A DNA stretch of 64,000 nt from Gordonia tangerina (GCF_021556435.1 NZ_JAKGCU010000022.1:23379-87378); one strand, 5' to 3'. Counted from the stretch's first letter, positions 44,030-52,859 are shown. Notes: generated by a model not told the origin, from the letters alone. Numbers and translations: made by a program.

Positions 44030-45130
44030 TCAGGCCAGTAGGCGGCGACTCAACTCGTCGATCACCTCGTGCGGTTGCCCGAACAGTTGAGCACTACCGT
44101 GAGCGCGTTTGAAGAACAGCGCGATGTCGTGCTCGGCGGTGATCCCGATACCGCCGTGAAGTTGGATGCCCTCGCCGGCGACGAGACAGAACGCCTCCGA
44201 ACACTGCACGTGAGCCGCCGCCGCGAGATCCTCGGCGTCGGGTGCGCCGGCCACCGCCGCGGCTACCGCGGCCCGCGCAACTGACCGCGCGGCCTCCACG
44301 GCCGCGTACATGTCGGCCATCCGATGCTTGAGAGCCTGAAACGAACCGATCGTGCGACCGAACTGCTTGCGCGACTTGGTGTAGTCGACTGTCAGGTCGA
44401 GCGCCGCGGCGGCACCGCCCACCTGCTCGACAGCCAGTAGCGCCCACGCCAGGATGCGCAGGCGAACCGGGAGATCGGGGCCGGACGGGATCGTCGTCGC
44501 CGGTGTCTCGTCGAATTCGACCCGGGCGAGCGGGCGACTCGCGTCGACGACCGGTAGTGGCGTGATCCGCACCCCGTCGGCGTCGGCTCCGACGGCGTGC
44601 AGGGTCGTGGTCTCACGTCCGCCCGCCAACACGATGAACAGATCGGCAGATTCTGCGTCGATAACGTATTCGGCAGCGCCGGAGAGCAATCCGGCGTCGG
44701 CGTTGACGCCCGGCGACGACCAACCGCGCGGGTCCGCCCAGCACAGGGTCGCGATCTGTTCGCCGGCGGCCAACGCGGGCAGGAGTTCACGATTGGTCGC
44801 GTCGTCGTCGGCGAGCAGGATGGCGGCGGTCGCCAGTGCAGAGGTCAACACCGGGACCGGGCACAGCGAGCGACCCAACTCCTCCAACACCGCACCGGTC
44901 TCGGTGAACGACGCACCGCCCCCGCCGTAGGCCTCCGGGATGGGCAACGAGGCCACCCCGATCTCGGCGCATAGGGTGTCCCACAGTGCGCGGTCGATCC
45001 GCGGGGTGTGTCGCATGGCGGCCCGCGCGCTGGCCGAATCGCCTCGGCGGGTGACGAGTTCGCTGATCGCCTCGGCGAGGGCGGCGCGATCCTCGGCGGA
45101 GATGGCCGTCGATTCGGTCGTTGCGGTCAC
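44030..45130 (-). CDS. Acyl-CoA dehydrogenase subunit (third of operon)
   Basis: A 366-residue acyl-CoA dehydrogenase with PEAYGGGGASFTETGAVLEE near 63, RKQFGRTIGSFQALKHRMAD near 252 and QLHGGIGITAEHDIALFFKR near 319. GTG 45130 overlaps the upstream gene's stop, which fits an obligate heteromeric partner, as in the alpha2beta2 steroid dehydrogenases. Sizes of the two small subunits resemble FadE32/FadE33 or FadE18 of M. tuberculosis. Substrate is probably a steroid-ring-derived CoA thioester, from the KstR2-type operator. Confidence 0.78.
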   Translation of the reverse strand: MTATTESTAISAEDRAALAEAISELVTRRGDSASARAAMRHTPRIDRALWDTLCAEIGVASLPIPEAYGGGGASFTETGAVLEELGRSLCPVPVLTSALATAAILLADDDATNRELLPALAAGEQIATLCWADPRGWSSPGVNADAGLLSGAAEYVIDAESADLFIVLAGGRETTTLHAVGADADGVRITPLPVVDASRPLARVEFDETPATTIPSGPDLPVRLRILAWALLAVEQVGGAAAALDLTVDYTKSRKQFGRTIGSFQALKHRMADMYAAVEAARSVARAAVAAAVAGAPDAEDLAAAAHVQCSEAFCLVAGEGIQLHGGIGITAEHDIALFFKRAHGSAQLFGQPHEVIDELSRRLLA

Positions 45131-46092
45131 AGTGACTCCAGGACTCGTCGGCGCAGATCTGCGGGCGTACCCCACGCGGTCAGCAGGGCCCGCGTCTTGG
45201 TGAGATATAGCGACAGATCGTGCTCGGTGGTGTACCCGATCGCGCCGAGCACCTGCAGTGCGCGTCGCGATGCGAGATAGGCGGCGTCACCGGCAGCGAC
45301 CTTCGCCGCTGCCACATCCCGGCGGACATCGGTGCCTTCGGGCACCAGACCGTCGACGCCCAAGGCGGCGGCATAGACGAGCGGGCGGGCCATCTCGACC
45401 GCGATCGCCACATCGGCGAGGTGGTGCTTGACCGCCTGGAATGAACCGATCGCCCGCCCGAACTGCTTGCGGGCCTGCGCATAGTCGGCAGCCGAGGCGA
45501 GCATGGCGCTCGCCATCCCCAGTAGTTGGGCGGCGGTGGCCAGTGTGCCGATGTCGGCGGCGTCGTGAACATCGACATTCTCGGCGAGGACTTCGTCGGG
45601 GCCGAGTTCGGCCAGGATTCGGGTGGGATCGACGGTTGCTACCCGGTCGGTTGTGGTGGCGGTGCTCAGCACGCCATCGATCACCACATAGGAGGTTTCG
45701 GCGATGGGGGCCAGCGGTGCGATGGGTGGGATGGCACACGTGGCGAGTGCGCCCTCGGCCAATGCGCTGAGGTGCGAGCCCGATACGCCGGCGCTGCGCA
45801 GGAGTACCGGTAGTACGGCGACGGTCTCCACGATCGGCCCGGGCAGGGCATGTCGACCGACCTGTTCCATCGCGACCACCATCTCGGTGGCACCGGCCGA
45901 TGACCCGCCACTGCTCTCGTCGATGAGCAGTCCGGTGATCCCGGTCTCGGCCAGGGCGGTCACCACCTCTGCGACCGGGTGGTGATCACCATGGGTCCAC
46001 GCCCGTGCCCGCGCTGGGATATCGGCCTTGGTGAGCAGCGCGTCGACGGTCGACGCGAGGTCATCGTGCACATCAGAGAGAAGAAAATCCAT
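45127..46092 (-). CDS. Acyl-CoA dehydrogenase subunit (second of operon)
   Basis: A 321-residue acyl-CoA dehydrogenase-like protein with RKQFGRAIGSFQAVKHHLAD near 212 and VLGAIGYTTEHDLSLYLTKT near 286. The middle beta domain is short, as in FadE28- or FadE32-type subunits that provide part of a shared active site. It lies 3 bases after the preceding dehydrogenase and overlaps the next as GTGA. It probably forms a heterotetramer with one of its neighbours. Confidence 0.78.
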   Translation of the reverse strand: MDFLLSDVHDDLASTVDALLTKADIPARARAWTHGDHHPVAEVVTALAETGITGLLIDESSGGSSAGATEMVVAMEQVGRHALPGPIVETVAVLPVLLRSAGVSGSHLSALAEGALATCAIPPIAPLAPIAETSYVVIDGVLSTATTTDRVATVDPTRILAELGPDEVLAENVDVHDAADIGTLATAAQLLGMASAMLASAADYAQARKQFGRAIGSFQAVKHHLADVAIAVEMARPLVYAAALGVDGLVPEGTDVRRDVAAAKVAAGDAAYLASRRALQVLGAIGYTTEHDLSLYLTKTRALLTAWGTPADLRRRVLESL

Positions 46093-46095
46093 GGT

Positions 46096-47262
46096 TCACC
46101 GGTCCCCACGCGGCAGGCCCAGGAGCCGTTCCGCGATCACGTTGCGCTGGATCTCGTTGGTGCCGGCGTAGATCGGCCCCGACAACGAGAACAGATAGCC
46201 GTCCATCCACGCGTCGTCGACCTCGGCATCCACGCCCTGCAGGTCCAGCGCCGTCTCGTGGGCGACGATGTCCCACTGCGACCAGAAGACCTTGTTGATC
46301 GACGACTCCATGCCGAGTTGTCCACCCGCGGCGAGGCGACTGACCGTCTGATACGTCGACAGTTCGTACGCGCGCGCCCCGATCCACGCATCCGCCACGC
46401 GCGCATCGACGTTGGCGGTCGCGTACACCGCGTCGTGGTTGTGCCTCCAGAGGTCGACCAGCCGGTCGGTGGTGGCCAGGAACCGTCCCGGAGAACGCAA
46501 CGACAGCCCGCGTTCGTTGGCCGCGGTACTCATCGCCACCTTCCAGCCGTTGTCGACGGCGCCGATGACGCCACTGCTGCCGGGATCGGCCGGGTCGTCG
46601 GGGACGAAGACATCCTCAAGGAACAATTCGGCGAAACCGGGCTCGCCGTCGAGCTGTGCGATGGGGCGCACCGTGACACCAGGGCCGCGTAGGTCGAACA
46701 TGAAGTAGGTCAAACCCCGGTGGCGCTGCGCCTCCTTGTCCGTGCGGAAGAGGCCGAACGCCCAGTCCGCGAAACTCGAGCGTGAGCTCCAGGTCTTCTG
46801 ACCGTTCAACAACCACCCGCCGTCGGTGCGGGTGGCCGTGGAGCGTAGTGACGCGAGGTCGCTGCCGGCCTCCGGTTCGCTCCACGCCTGTCCCCAGATG
46901 TCATCGGCGCGCGCCATTCGCGGCATGATGCGGGCGAGCTGATCGGAGTGCGCATGCTCGAACAGCGTTGGCGCGAGCAGGAAGATGCCGTTCTGGCTGA
47001 CCCGGCCGGGTGCGCCGGCACGGTAGTACTCCTCCTCGAAGATCACCCAGTGCAGCAGGCCCACATCACGTCCGCCATACTCCTCGGGCCAACTCACCAC
47101 CGACATCCGGTCGGCGGCCATGGTGCGCTCCCATGCGCGGTGCGCCTCGAAACCCTCGGCGGTGTCCATGGAGGGAAGTGGTTGATCGGGAACATGGTCG
47201 ACAAGCCAGGAACGCACCTCGGCGCGGAACTGCTCGGCGTCGTCGTCGAAGAAGAGGTCCAT
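46096..47262 (-). CDS. Full-length acyl-CoA dehydrogenase (first of operon)
   Basis: A 388-residue acyl-CoA dehydrogenase with AWSEPEAGSDLASLRSTATR near 130-149, the beta-domain KTWSSRSSFADWAFGLFRTD, and the C-terminal GPIYAGTNEIQRNVIAERLL. The tail has GTNEIQR where YEGT is usual, so the catalytic base may be on another helix. It starts one base after the crotonase gene. Together the four genes could desaturate and hydrate one CoA thioester, perhaps from late ring C/D degradation. Confidence 0.8.
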   Translation of the reverse strand: MDLFFDDDAEQFRAEVRSWLVDHVPDQPLPSMDTAEGFEAHRAWERTMAADRMSVVSWPEEYGGRDVGLLHWVIFEEEYYRAGAPGRVSQNGIFLLAPTLFEHAHSDQLARIMPRMARADDIWGQAWSEPEAGSDLASLRSTATRTDGGWLLNGQKTWSSRSSFADWAFGLFRTDKEAQRHRGLTYFMFDLRGPGVTVRPIAQLDGEPGFAELFLEDVFVPDDPADPGSSGVIGAVDNGWKVAMSTAANERGLSLRSPGRFLATTDRLVDLWRHNHDAVYATANVDARVADAWIGARAYELSTYQTVSRLAAGGQLGMESSINKVFWSQWDIVAHETALDLQGVDAEVDDAWMDGYLFSLSGPIYAGTNEIQRNVIAERLLGLPRGDR

Positions 47263-47263
47263 G

Positions 47264-48196
47264 TCAGCTGCCGCTGCCGTTCACATTCGACCCGCTCCCG
47301 GCGCCGGACGACGCCTTCATTGACTTGGCATCCATCCCCCCGAGCGAGTCGCCGCCGGATTCGGCGTTGGCGGCGTGGGCGTAGTGATGCCACCCGAAGA
47401 CCGAGTCCATCGAGTTGCGCAGTCCCATCTGGTCCTCGCAGATGTTGACGGCCTTCTTGGACAGGAACAGACCCTGCATCGGCATCGCGGTCATCTTCTC
47501 TGCGATGGCGTCGACCTTCGCGACGAGTTCGTCGCGGGTCACAACATGGTTGACCATGCCCCATTCCGCCGCCTGGGTTGCGGTGAACCGTTCACCGGTG
47601 AACAGGATCTCCTTGGCGCGTCGGGTGCCGAGGGCATAGGCGTGCGCGAAATACTCGACGCCCGGTATGCCCATCCGGGCAACCGGGTCGGAGAAGAAGG
47701 TGTCGTCGGAGGCGACGATGAAGTCGCAGATCCAGGCCAGCATGAGCCCACCCGCGATGCAGGCGCCGTGAACCTGCGCGATGACCGGCTTGGGGATCTC
47801 CCGCCAGCGGCGACACATTCCCATGTACACCTCCATCTCGCGGGCCAGACGCTGGTCGGCGCCGGACTTGTCGGAGTGGTCCCAGTGCAGGGTGGCGACG
47901 TTGTCGTAGTAGGTGTCGAAGTCACGTTCGGGAGTGCCGATGTCGTGCCCGGCCGAGAAGTGTTTGCCGTTGGCGCGTAGCACGATCACCTTGACCGCTG
48001 CGTCGTCGACCGCCTTGCGGAACGCGGCGTCCAGCGAGTACGTCATCACCGAGTTCTGGGCGTTGCGATACTCGGGACGGTTGAGCGTCACGTAGGCGAC
48101 GGCGTTCTCGGGGCCACCCACCTCGTAGGCGACCGGCGACGAATCCGGACCCAGATCGTCCGGGCCGAGTGCGGGCGGGATGACGGCATCACTCAT
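47264..48196 (-). CDS. Crotonase-fold enoyl-CoA hydratase/isomerase-like enzyme
   Basis: A 310-residue crotonase with the oxyanion segments GKHFSAGHDIGT near 76 and HGACIAGGLMLAWICDF near 146. The positions normally holding the two hydratase glutamates read GGLML and FFSDPVARMG, so the standard Glu pair appears absent; Asp may substitute or the reaction may differ. The C-terminal 35 residues are Gly/Ser-rich. Length resembles EchA13 more than EchA20. It is the first gene after a KstR2-type operator 17 bp upstream. Confidence 0.75.
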   Translation of the reverse strand: MSDAVIPPALGPDDLGPDSSPVAYEVGGPENAVAYVTLNRPEYRNAQNSVMTYSLDAAFRKAVDDAAVKVIVLRANGKHFSAGHDIGTPERDFDTYYDNVATLHWDHSDKSGADQRLAREMEVYMGMCRRWREIPKPVIAQVHGACIAGGLMLAWICDFIVASDDTFFSDPVARMGIPGVEYFAHAYALGTRRAKEILFTGERFTATQAAEWGMVNHVVTRDELVAKVDAIAEKMTAMPMQGLFLSKKAVNICEDQMGLRNSMDSVFGWHHYAHAANAESGGDSLGGMDAKSMKASSGAGSGSNVNGSGS

Positions 48197-48212
48197 GACC
48201 CGAGCTTAACCT

Positions 48213-48226
48213 AGCAAGTGCTTGGT
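48213..48226. promoter_or_regulatory. KstR2-type operator
   Basis: AGCAAGTGCTTGGT matches the published KstR2 consensus AnCAAGnnCTTGnT at every fixed position. It lies 17 bp upstream of the crotonase ATG and is the only such site I found in the window. KstR2 controls degradation of the last two steroid rings (HIP). Confidence 0.8.
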
Positions 48227-48307
48227 TGGTAGGCGGGAGGTCCCGCGAGGTACGCAAGCCGGCCCGATGCGGAGTTGGCAGCAGTGAGTCGATCACCGAC
48301 AGCGTGG

Positions 48308-49294
48308 TCAGAAACCCGCTGCTCCGGGGAGACACGCGTTGGCGGCCAGCAGGTAGGACGCATAAATGGCGGCCGTGACCGTCGCGGAGAGCAGCAGATA
48401 TGCCACCACCCCGGCCGCGGCGACAGCGCCGTTGCGCGGGGCATCGGGTCTGGCCACGAGTTGCTGGACCCGGTTGGGGCCACCGGCATGGAGGGCGGCA
48501 TGGTGGGCGCCGACCTCGGGGTGGTGGGGCTCGAGCTTGAGGAGCGCACTGGCCAGGGCGGTGGTGCTCACGGCGCGGCGGGCGGCGTTGTCGGCGGCGA
48601 TTTCGAGGTACTGGCGAATCGCGGACATGGCCGAGTCGACCAGCGGCACCCAACGCACCGGTGCACTGATGGTGGTCGCGACCAGCATGATCAGATGATG
48701 CCGCTGGCGCACGTGGGCGTCCTCGTGGGCGAGCACCGCGCGCACCTCGTCATCGTCGAGCAAGCGTAAGGCGCCCTCGGAGATGATGACGCCGCCGTGG
48801 GCACGGGGGAGCGCGAACACCGTCGGATCGTCCTGCTCGAGTACGCGGACCCGCCGTCCGGCGATTCGGTGCCAGGTGGTTCTCGTCTGTAGATCTGAGC
48901 CGTCGCTTCGCGCGCGGCGCCATGCGCGCGCGGCGTGGACGGCGCTCATCCCGAGGCCCACGGCGGCAACCAGAACCGGGGCGACCAGCAATGCAACAGT
49001 CGGCAGGCCGGTGCGAATCGAGACGCCGGCGATCGGGCTTGCGGTGGCCAGGCAGCGTTGACAGACCTCGGTGGTGTCGGGTGACAGGACCTCCGGGCCG
49101 GTGAGTATCCAGGCGAACATCGGTCCGATGGCCAGCGCGGCGGCCGCCCATGACGCGATCAGACCCAGGTGGCCCAGCGTCGCAGCTCGCGGCATCCGGG
49201 CCAGGTAGGGGGCGGCACGACGCAGGGCGCGAGGGCCGAGGACCGACCACGCGATGACAGCCGCAGCGATCAGAAACATCAGGAGGAACGTCAT
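48308..49294 (-). CDS. M56-family (BlaR1-like) membrane metalloprotease
   Basis: A 328-residue membrane protease with hydrophobic segments at about 1-20, 42-65, 97-115 and a pair near the C-terminus. The zinc motif is H190-E191-D-A-H194 in VLAHEDAHVRQRHH. M56 proteases of the BlaR1/MecR1 type cleave their BlaI-type repressor after sensing a signal; this one lacks the penicillin-binding sensor domain. It begins at the last base of the BlaI gene, so the pair is co-translated. Confidence 0.83.
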   Translation of the reverse strand: MTFLLMFLIAAAVIAWSVLGPRALRRAAPYLARMPRAATLGHLGLIASWAAAALAIGPMFAWILTGPEVLSPDTTEVCQRCLATASPIAGVSIRTGLPTVALLVAPVLVAAVGLGMSAVHAARAWRRARSDGSDLQTRTTWHRIAGRRVRVLEQDDPTVFALPRAHGGVIISEGALRLLDDDEVRAVLAHEDAHVRQRHHLIMLVATTISAPVRWVPLVDSAMSAIRQYLEIAADNAARRAVSTTALASALLKLEPHHPEVGAHHAALHAGGPNRVQQLVARPDAPRNGAVAAAGVVAYLLLSATVTAAIYASYLLAANACLPGAAGF

Positions 49295-49704
49295 CAGTCT
49301 TCGGATCGCCCCTCGGCGTTCTCGGCGAGATAGCGACGCAGGACATCGATGTCGTCGGGGGAGAGCGTCTCGACGAAATGCAGCATCGACGACTCGCGGT
49401 TCGTGCCGGCGGTGTTGAGCGCACGCTGCATCAGGTGCGCAGCGTACTCCTCGCGGTCGCGCACCGGCCGATAGCGTACCGACCCCGGTCGACGCTTGGG
49501 TCGCACCATCTCCTTGCGCTCGAGGTTGCGCAGGACGGTGGCGATGGTGGTGTAGGCCGGTTCGCCGGGCAGTGCGTCGATGATGTCGCGGATGGCCACC
49601 GGATGCTTGTCCCAGACCACATCCATCACCTGCTGTTCGAGGGCGCCGAGCCGCATCGGATCGGGCGTGGGCGAGGGGAGCTGTTGTGGGCTGCGATCAT
49701 TCAT
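49294..49704 (-). CDS. BlaI/MecI/CopY-family repressor
   Basis: A 136-residue winged-helix repressor with LGALEQQVMDVVWDKHPVAI near 20-39 and the recognition region PAYTTIATVLRNLERKEMV. It should bind dyad sites as a dimer and be inactivated by the M56 protease encoded by the next gene. A perfect dyad is 120 bp upstream, and related dyads occur at 51198-51236, so it probably regulates itself and the thiol-oxidoreductase genes. Confidence 0.88.
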   Translation of the reverse strand: MNDRSPQQLPSPTPDPMRLGALEQQVMDVVWDKHPVAIRDIIDALPGEPAYTTIATVLRNLERKEMVRPKRRPGSVRYRPVRDREEYAAHLMQRALNTAGTNRESSMLHFVETLSPDDIDVLRRYLAENAEGRSED

Positions 49705-49823
49705 CGTCGATCAGCTCCGACGATGAACGAACGACGATGCGCCCACGAGTTCGTCGTTCGCCGGCGCGGGTGGCCCCCCGCGCAGTTTGACCCGATTCCC
49801 ACACGACCCGAGTATGCCGTACC

Positions 49824-49844
49824 TCGACTATGTGGGATAGTCGA
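49824..49844. promoter_or_regulatory. BlaI-like dyad upstream of the repressor gene
   Basis: TCGACTAT and ATAGTCGA are perfect 8-bp arms separated by GTGGG. The ACTAT/ATAGT halves are shared with the dyads at 51198-51236. It lies between the BlaI-type gene and the end of the DsbA-like gene at 49876. Confidence 0.65.
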
Positions 49845-49875
49845 CTGCCGGGTGGGTTCGTTCTGCGCTCGACCC

Positions 49876-50595
49876 TCATCGCGGTGGTCGGACGCCCTCG
49901 ATGACGTTCACGTACACCTGGAGAGGCAGGCCGCCGAGTAAGGGGGTGCCGTTGATCCAGAACGCCGGAACCGGCGGGATGAAGAGGCGTTTCGCGAGTG
50001 CGAGATCGGACTCGATCTCGGAGTCGAAGGTGTCGCTGCGCATGTCGCGTTCGAATCGGTCGAGATCGTCGACACCGGCCTGCCGGGCGAAAGAGGTGAG
50101 CACCTCCGGTGTCAGATCCGGCCGTTCCTGCGCCGGAGCTGCTTCCATCACGGTCTGCACGAACGCCCAGAAGTGTCCCTGAGCTGCGGCGGCGCGACCG
50201 GCGCGAGCTGCCGAGCGTGACTGTGGTCCGGCCATCGGTGCGTCCCGCCACTCGATCCGCAGCACTCCGGTGTCGACATAGCGGTCGATCAGTGCGGGTT
50301 GGATCGTACGGGTGAAGTGCGCACAGTACTCGCAGCGAAAGTCCTCGAACACCACCATGGTCACCGGTGCGTCGGGAGAACCGAGTACCAGCGGGTCGTC
50401 GTCGGCGCGGCGGGGCGTATCGCCGGCGGGGCCCAGATTGACGTTGGTGGCCGACGGTGTCGTCGCCGGTGCGGGCGAACCGGCCGACCGATCGTCGTTG
50501 CTCGTCAGCAGTGCGATCACCACCGCGACCGCCACCGCCACCGTCGCCGCCAGTGCAACCAACTGTTGGCGGACTGTGCCGGTTGTCATGCGCAC
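49876..50595 (-). CDS. Membrane-anchored DsbA-like thiol oxidoreductase
   Basis: A 239-residue protein with an N-terminal membrane anchor (about 11-30), a Pro/Ala/Thr-rich linker and a thioredoxin-fold DsbA/thioredoxin_4 domain. The redox motif is C88-E-Y-C91 in FEDFRCEYCAHF, and the cis-Pro is in IPPVPAFWINGTP. It should act on cysteines of exported proteins outside the membrane. The GTG start (50595) or ATG (50589) are both possible. It follows the CxxC membrane protein gene and likely shares its promoter. Confidence 0.8.
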   Translation of the reverse strand: MRMTTGTVRQQLVALAATVAVAVAVVIALLTSNDDRSAGSPAPATTPSATNVNLGPAGDTPRRADDDPLVLGSPDAPVTMVVFEDFRCEYCAHFTRTIQPALIDRYVDTGVLRIEWRDAPMAGPQSRSAARAGRAAAAQGHFWAFVQTVMEAAPAQERPDLTPEVLTSFARQAGVDDLDRFERDMRSDTFDSEIESDLALAKRLFIPPVPAFWINGTPLLGGLPLQVYVNVIEGVRPPR

Positions 50596-50617
50596 GGGTA
50601 CACCGTCCGGTCCTCGA

Positions 50618-51175
50618 TCACGCCGCGCTTGCCCGATGGTGGCGGGGGAGTCGGCAACTGCGCTGGTTGTTCAACCGGACGGCCAACGCAGTCCACAGCA
50701 ACGCGATACCCGCGAGCGCCAGCACCGGCTGGAGCGGCGCGAACCAGGTGAGCGCACCCGAATACCCGAGCGCCAGCACCGCCAGTTTGTTGCAGACCGG
50801 ACAGCCGACAGCGAACCACGAGAACACGACCCCAATCGGACCGAGCCCGTCGGTCCGGGATGGGGGTACACCCGCCGGATCTGCGGTCTCGCTGTTATGG
50901 CTGGACGAGTCGGTTCGCACATAGGTCGCCGCCAGCAGCCCCGACAGCACCGCCGTCACCAGCAGCGTCGGATAGTTCCAGGCGACGGGCGCGACCTCGC
51001 GGGAGAAGACGTCGTTGGGAATCAGCACCGTGGCCACCCCGACGAGTACCGCGACGGGTACGGCGGTTGCCGCGGCCACGGCCATCTGGACGCGTGTCGC
51101 GTCGCGGACGGCGGTGGCGACCAGCCGGGGTGAGGTGCGGAGGGCGGCCCACACCTGTGCAGCGACATCGGACAT
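50618..51175 (-). CDS. Polytopic membrane protein with CxxC motif
   Basis: A 185-residue protein with about four hydrophobic segments (34-53, 70-84, 113-130 region and 137-165) and a C125-P-V-C128 motif in FAVGCPVCNKLAVLALGYSG at a membrane boundary. I do not recognise a named family, but a CxxC in a membrane protein beside DsbA-like and CcdA genes suggests electron transfer to or from exported thiol proteins. ATG 51175 is preferred over 51211, which lies inside the operator region. Confidence 0.62.
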   Translation of the reverse strand: MSDVAAQVWAALRTSPRLVATAVRDATRVQMAVAAATAVPVAVLVGVATVLIPNDVFSREVAPVAWNYPTLLVTAVLSGLLAATYVRTDSSSHNSETADPAGVPPSRTDGLGPIGVVFSWFAVGCPVCNKLAVLALGYSGALTWFAPLQPVLALAGIALLWTALAVRLNNQRSCRLPRHHRASAA

Positions 51176-51197
51176 GCCGCCGACGATGCCACATTGA

Positions 51198-51236
51198 TTA
51201 CTATCTCGCATAGTTGTTTACTATCCGAGATAGTAA
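51198..51236. promoter_or_regulatory. Tandem BlaI-like dyads in divergent promoter
   Basis: TTACTATCCGAGATAGTAA (51218-51236) is a perfect dyad around CGA. TTACTATCTCGCATAGTTG (51198-51216) is an imperfect copy two bases away. They lie between the divergent CxxC membrane gene and the DsbA-like gene at 51262 and share ACTATC/GATAGT halves with the dyad near the BlaI-type gene. Confidence 0.78.
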
Positions 51237-51261
51237 TGTCGAGGTGGAAATCGGAGTGCCC

Positions 51262-51975
51262 ATGCCTGTGCAGCGTTCGTTCTGGTCGTCGTGGCTGATC
51301 CCCGGAGTGATCGTGACGATCGCGATCGCCCTGGTCGCCTTCGTCGTGATCTACGAAACGAACGACGATGCGCAACCGACGTCCGGCGACACTGCTGCAA
51401 ACAGCACCGACCAATTCCCCTACGACATCGGGCTCGAACGACGTGACCCGCACGATCCCTTGGCACTGGGGGCGGTCGATGCGCCCATCACGCTGATCGT
51501 GTTCAGCGACTTCCAGTGTCCCTTCTGCGCGAAGTGGTCCCACGACACCCTGCCCGTCCTGCTCAAGCGGGTCGACGACGGTCAACTCCGCATCGAGATG
51601 CGGGAGGTGAATGTGTTCGGTGAGGCGTCGCGGCGTGCCGCGCTGGCCGCGTATGCGGCGGCATTGCAGGGGCGTTATCTCGACTACCACGACGCGCTCT
51701 TCGCCGGTGGGCATCCCCGAACGGGTGCCGGGTTGTCCGCCGAGGCCTTGGTCGAGACCGCACGCGACCTGAATCTCGACGTTGACCTGTTCCGCGAGCA
51801 GATGAACTCGGCGACGACACGCACGGCGATCGATGCGAATGAGCAGCTCGGAGCCACGGCCGGAGCGTTCTCGACCCCCAGCTTCATTCTCGGTGGTCAG
51901 CCGATTGCCGGCGCGCAGCCGACGAAGGTCTTTCTCGACACCCTCGACGAGTTGACGGGGCCGGAGGGGAACTGA
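51262..51975 (+). CDS. Second membrane-anchored DsbA-like thiol oxidoreductase
   Basis: A 237-residue protein with an N-terminal anchor (about 11-30) and a thioredoxin_4/DsbA domain with C86-P-F-C89 in FSDFQCPFCAKW and the cis-Pro in GAFSTPSFILGGQP. It resembles the exported thioredoxin-like proteins that oxidise or isomerise disulfides in actinobacteria. ATG 51262 is preferred; a start at 51214 would lie in the operator. The ccdA gene follows 2 bp downstream, giving a probable electron donor. Confidence 0.82.
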   Translation: MPVQRSFWSSWLIPGVIVTIAIALVAFVVIYETNDDAQPTSGDTAANSTDQFPYDIGLERRDPHDPLALGAVDAPITLIVFSDFQCPFCAKWSHDTLPVLLKRVDDGQLRIEMREVNVFGEASRRAALAAYAAALQGRYLDYHDALFAGGHPRTGAGLSAEALVETARDLNLDVDLFREQMNSATTRTAIDANEQLGATAGAFSTPSFILGGQPIAGAQPTKVFLDTLDELTGPEGN

Positions 51976-51977
51976 CG

Positions 51978-52859
51978 GTGGACATCGGACTACTCGCCGC
52001 GTTCGCCGGCGGAGCGCTGGCCCTGCTGAGTCCCTGTGCCGCACTGCTGCTACCGGCGTTCTTCGCGTCGTCGGTGGGTGCACGCGGGCGGCTGATCGTG
52101 CATGGCGTGGTCTTCTACGTGGGCTTGATGATCACGCTGCTGCCGGTCGGTATCGGGGTCGGTGCGCTCGCAGCCCTGGTGGCCGACCATCGGTCCCAGA
52201 TCATCACCGGTGCGTCGGTACTCATCGTCCTTCTCGGGGTTCTGCAGATCTTCGGCCGGGGTTTCGACCTCACGCGACTGATGCCTGGGATGTCGCGTAT
52301 TCAGGCCGAATCGATGCAGCGATCCGGCCTCGCCAAGACGCTGCTGCTGGGTGCGGTCAGCGGGGTCGCCGGCTTCTGCACCGGGCCGATCCTGGGGGCG
52401 GTGCTGACGATGGCCGCGTCACGGGGGATGGGCGGTGCCGGGCTCCTGCTCGCGGCCTACGGCATGGGGATGGTGGTGCCGCTCATGGCGATCGCTGCGA
52501 TCTGGAACCGACTCGGCGACGACGGCCGATCGAGGCTGCGCGGGCGTGAACTGTCGGTCGGTCGGGTGCGGGTGCACACCACGCATCTCGTCACGGGGTT
52601 GCTGCTCATCGTGGTGGGAATCGGATTCTGGCTCACCGATGGTTTCCTCGGTGTGCCCGAGCCGGTGGGGCTCGACACTCAGCAGTGGCTGCAGAACGGC
52701 GCGTCGATGCTGGCGAGCCCGGTGCTCGACGTCGTCGTCATCGTGGCGCTGGCGGTCATCCTGCTGGGCTGGTGGTGGCGTCGCCGATCGCGTGCCGTCA
52801 GCGCAGATGTCCCGCGATCTCGGCCGCAGCCGAGCGAGTCGCCTCGGCGAGCTCGGTGA
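51978..52859 (+). CDS. ccdA: CcdA/DsbD-type membrane thiol reductant carrier
   Basis: A 293-residue protein with six to eight hydrophobic segments, including ALLSPCAALLLPAFFASS near residue 16 and GVAGFCTGPILGAVL near 130. These two cysteines are in the positions used by CcdA/DsbD proteins to carry electrons from cytoplasmic thioredoxin across the membrane. Proteins of this type serve cytochrome c maturation or reductive recycling of DsbA-like partners such as the adjacent one. GTG 51978. Its 3' end overlaps the convergent IclR gene by 62 bp. Confidence 0.83.
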   Translation: MDIGLLAAFAGGALALLSPCAALLLPAFFASSVGARGRLIVHGVVFYVGLMITLLPVGIGVGALAALVADHRSQIITGASVLIVLLGVLQIFGRGFDLTRLMPGMSRIQAESMQRSGLAKTLLLGAVSGVAGFCTGPILGAVLTMAASRGMGGAGLLLAAYGMGMVVPLMAIAAIWNRLGDDGRSRLRGRELSVGRVRVHTTHLVTGLLLIVVGIGFWLTDGFLGVPEPVGLDTQQWLQNGASMLASPVLDVVVIVALAVILLGWWWRRRSRAVSADVPRSRPQPSESPRRAR

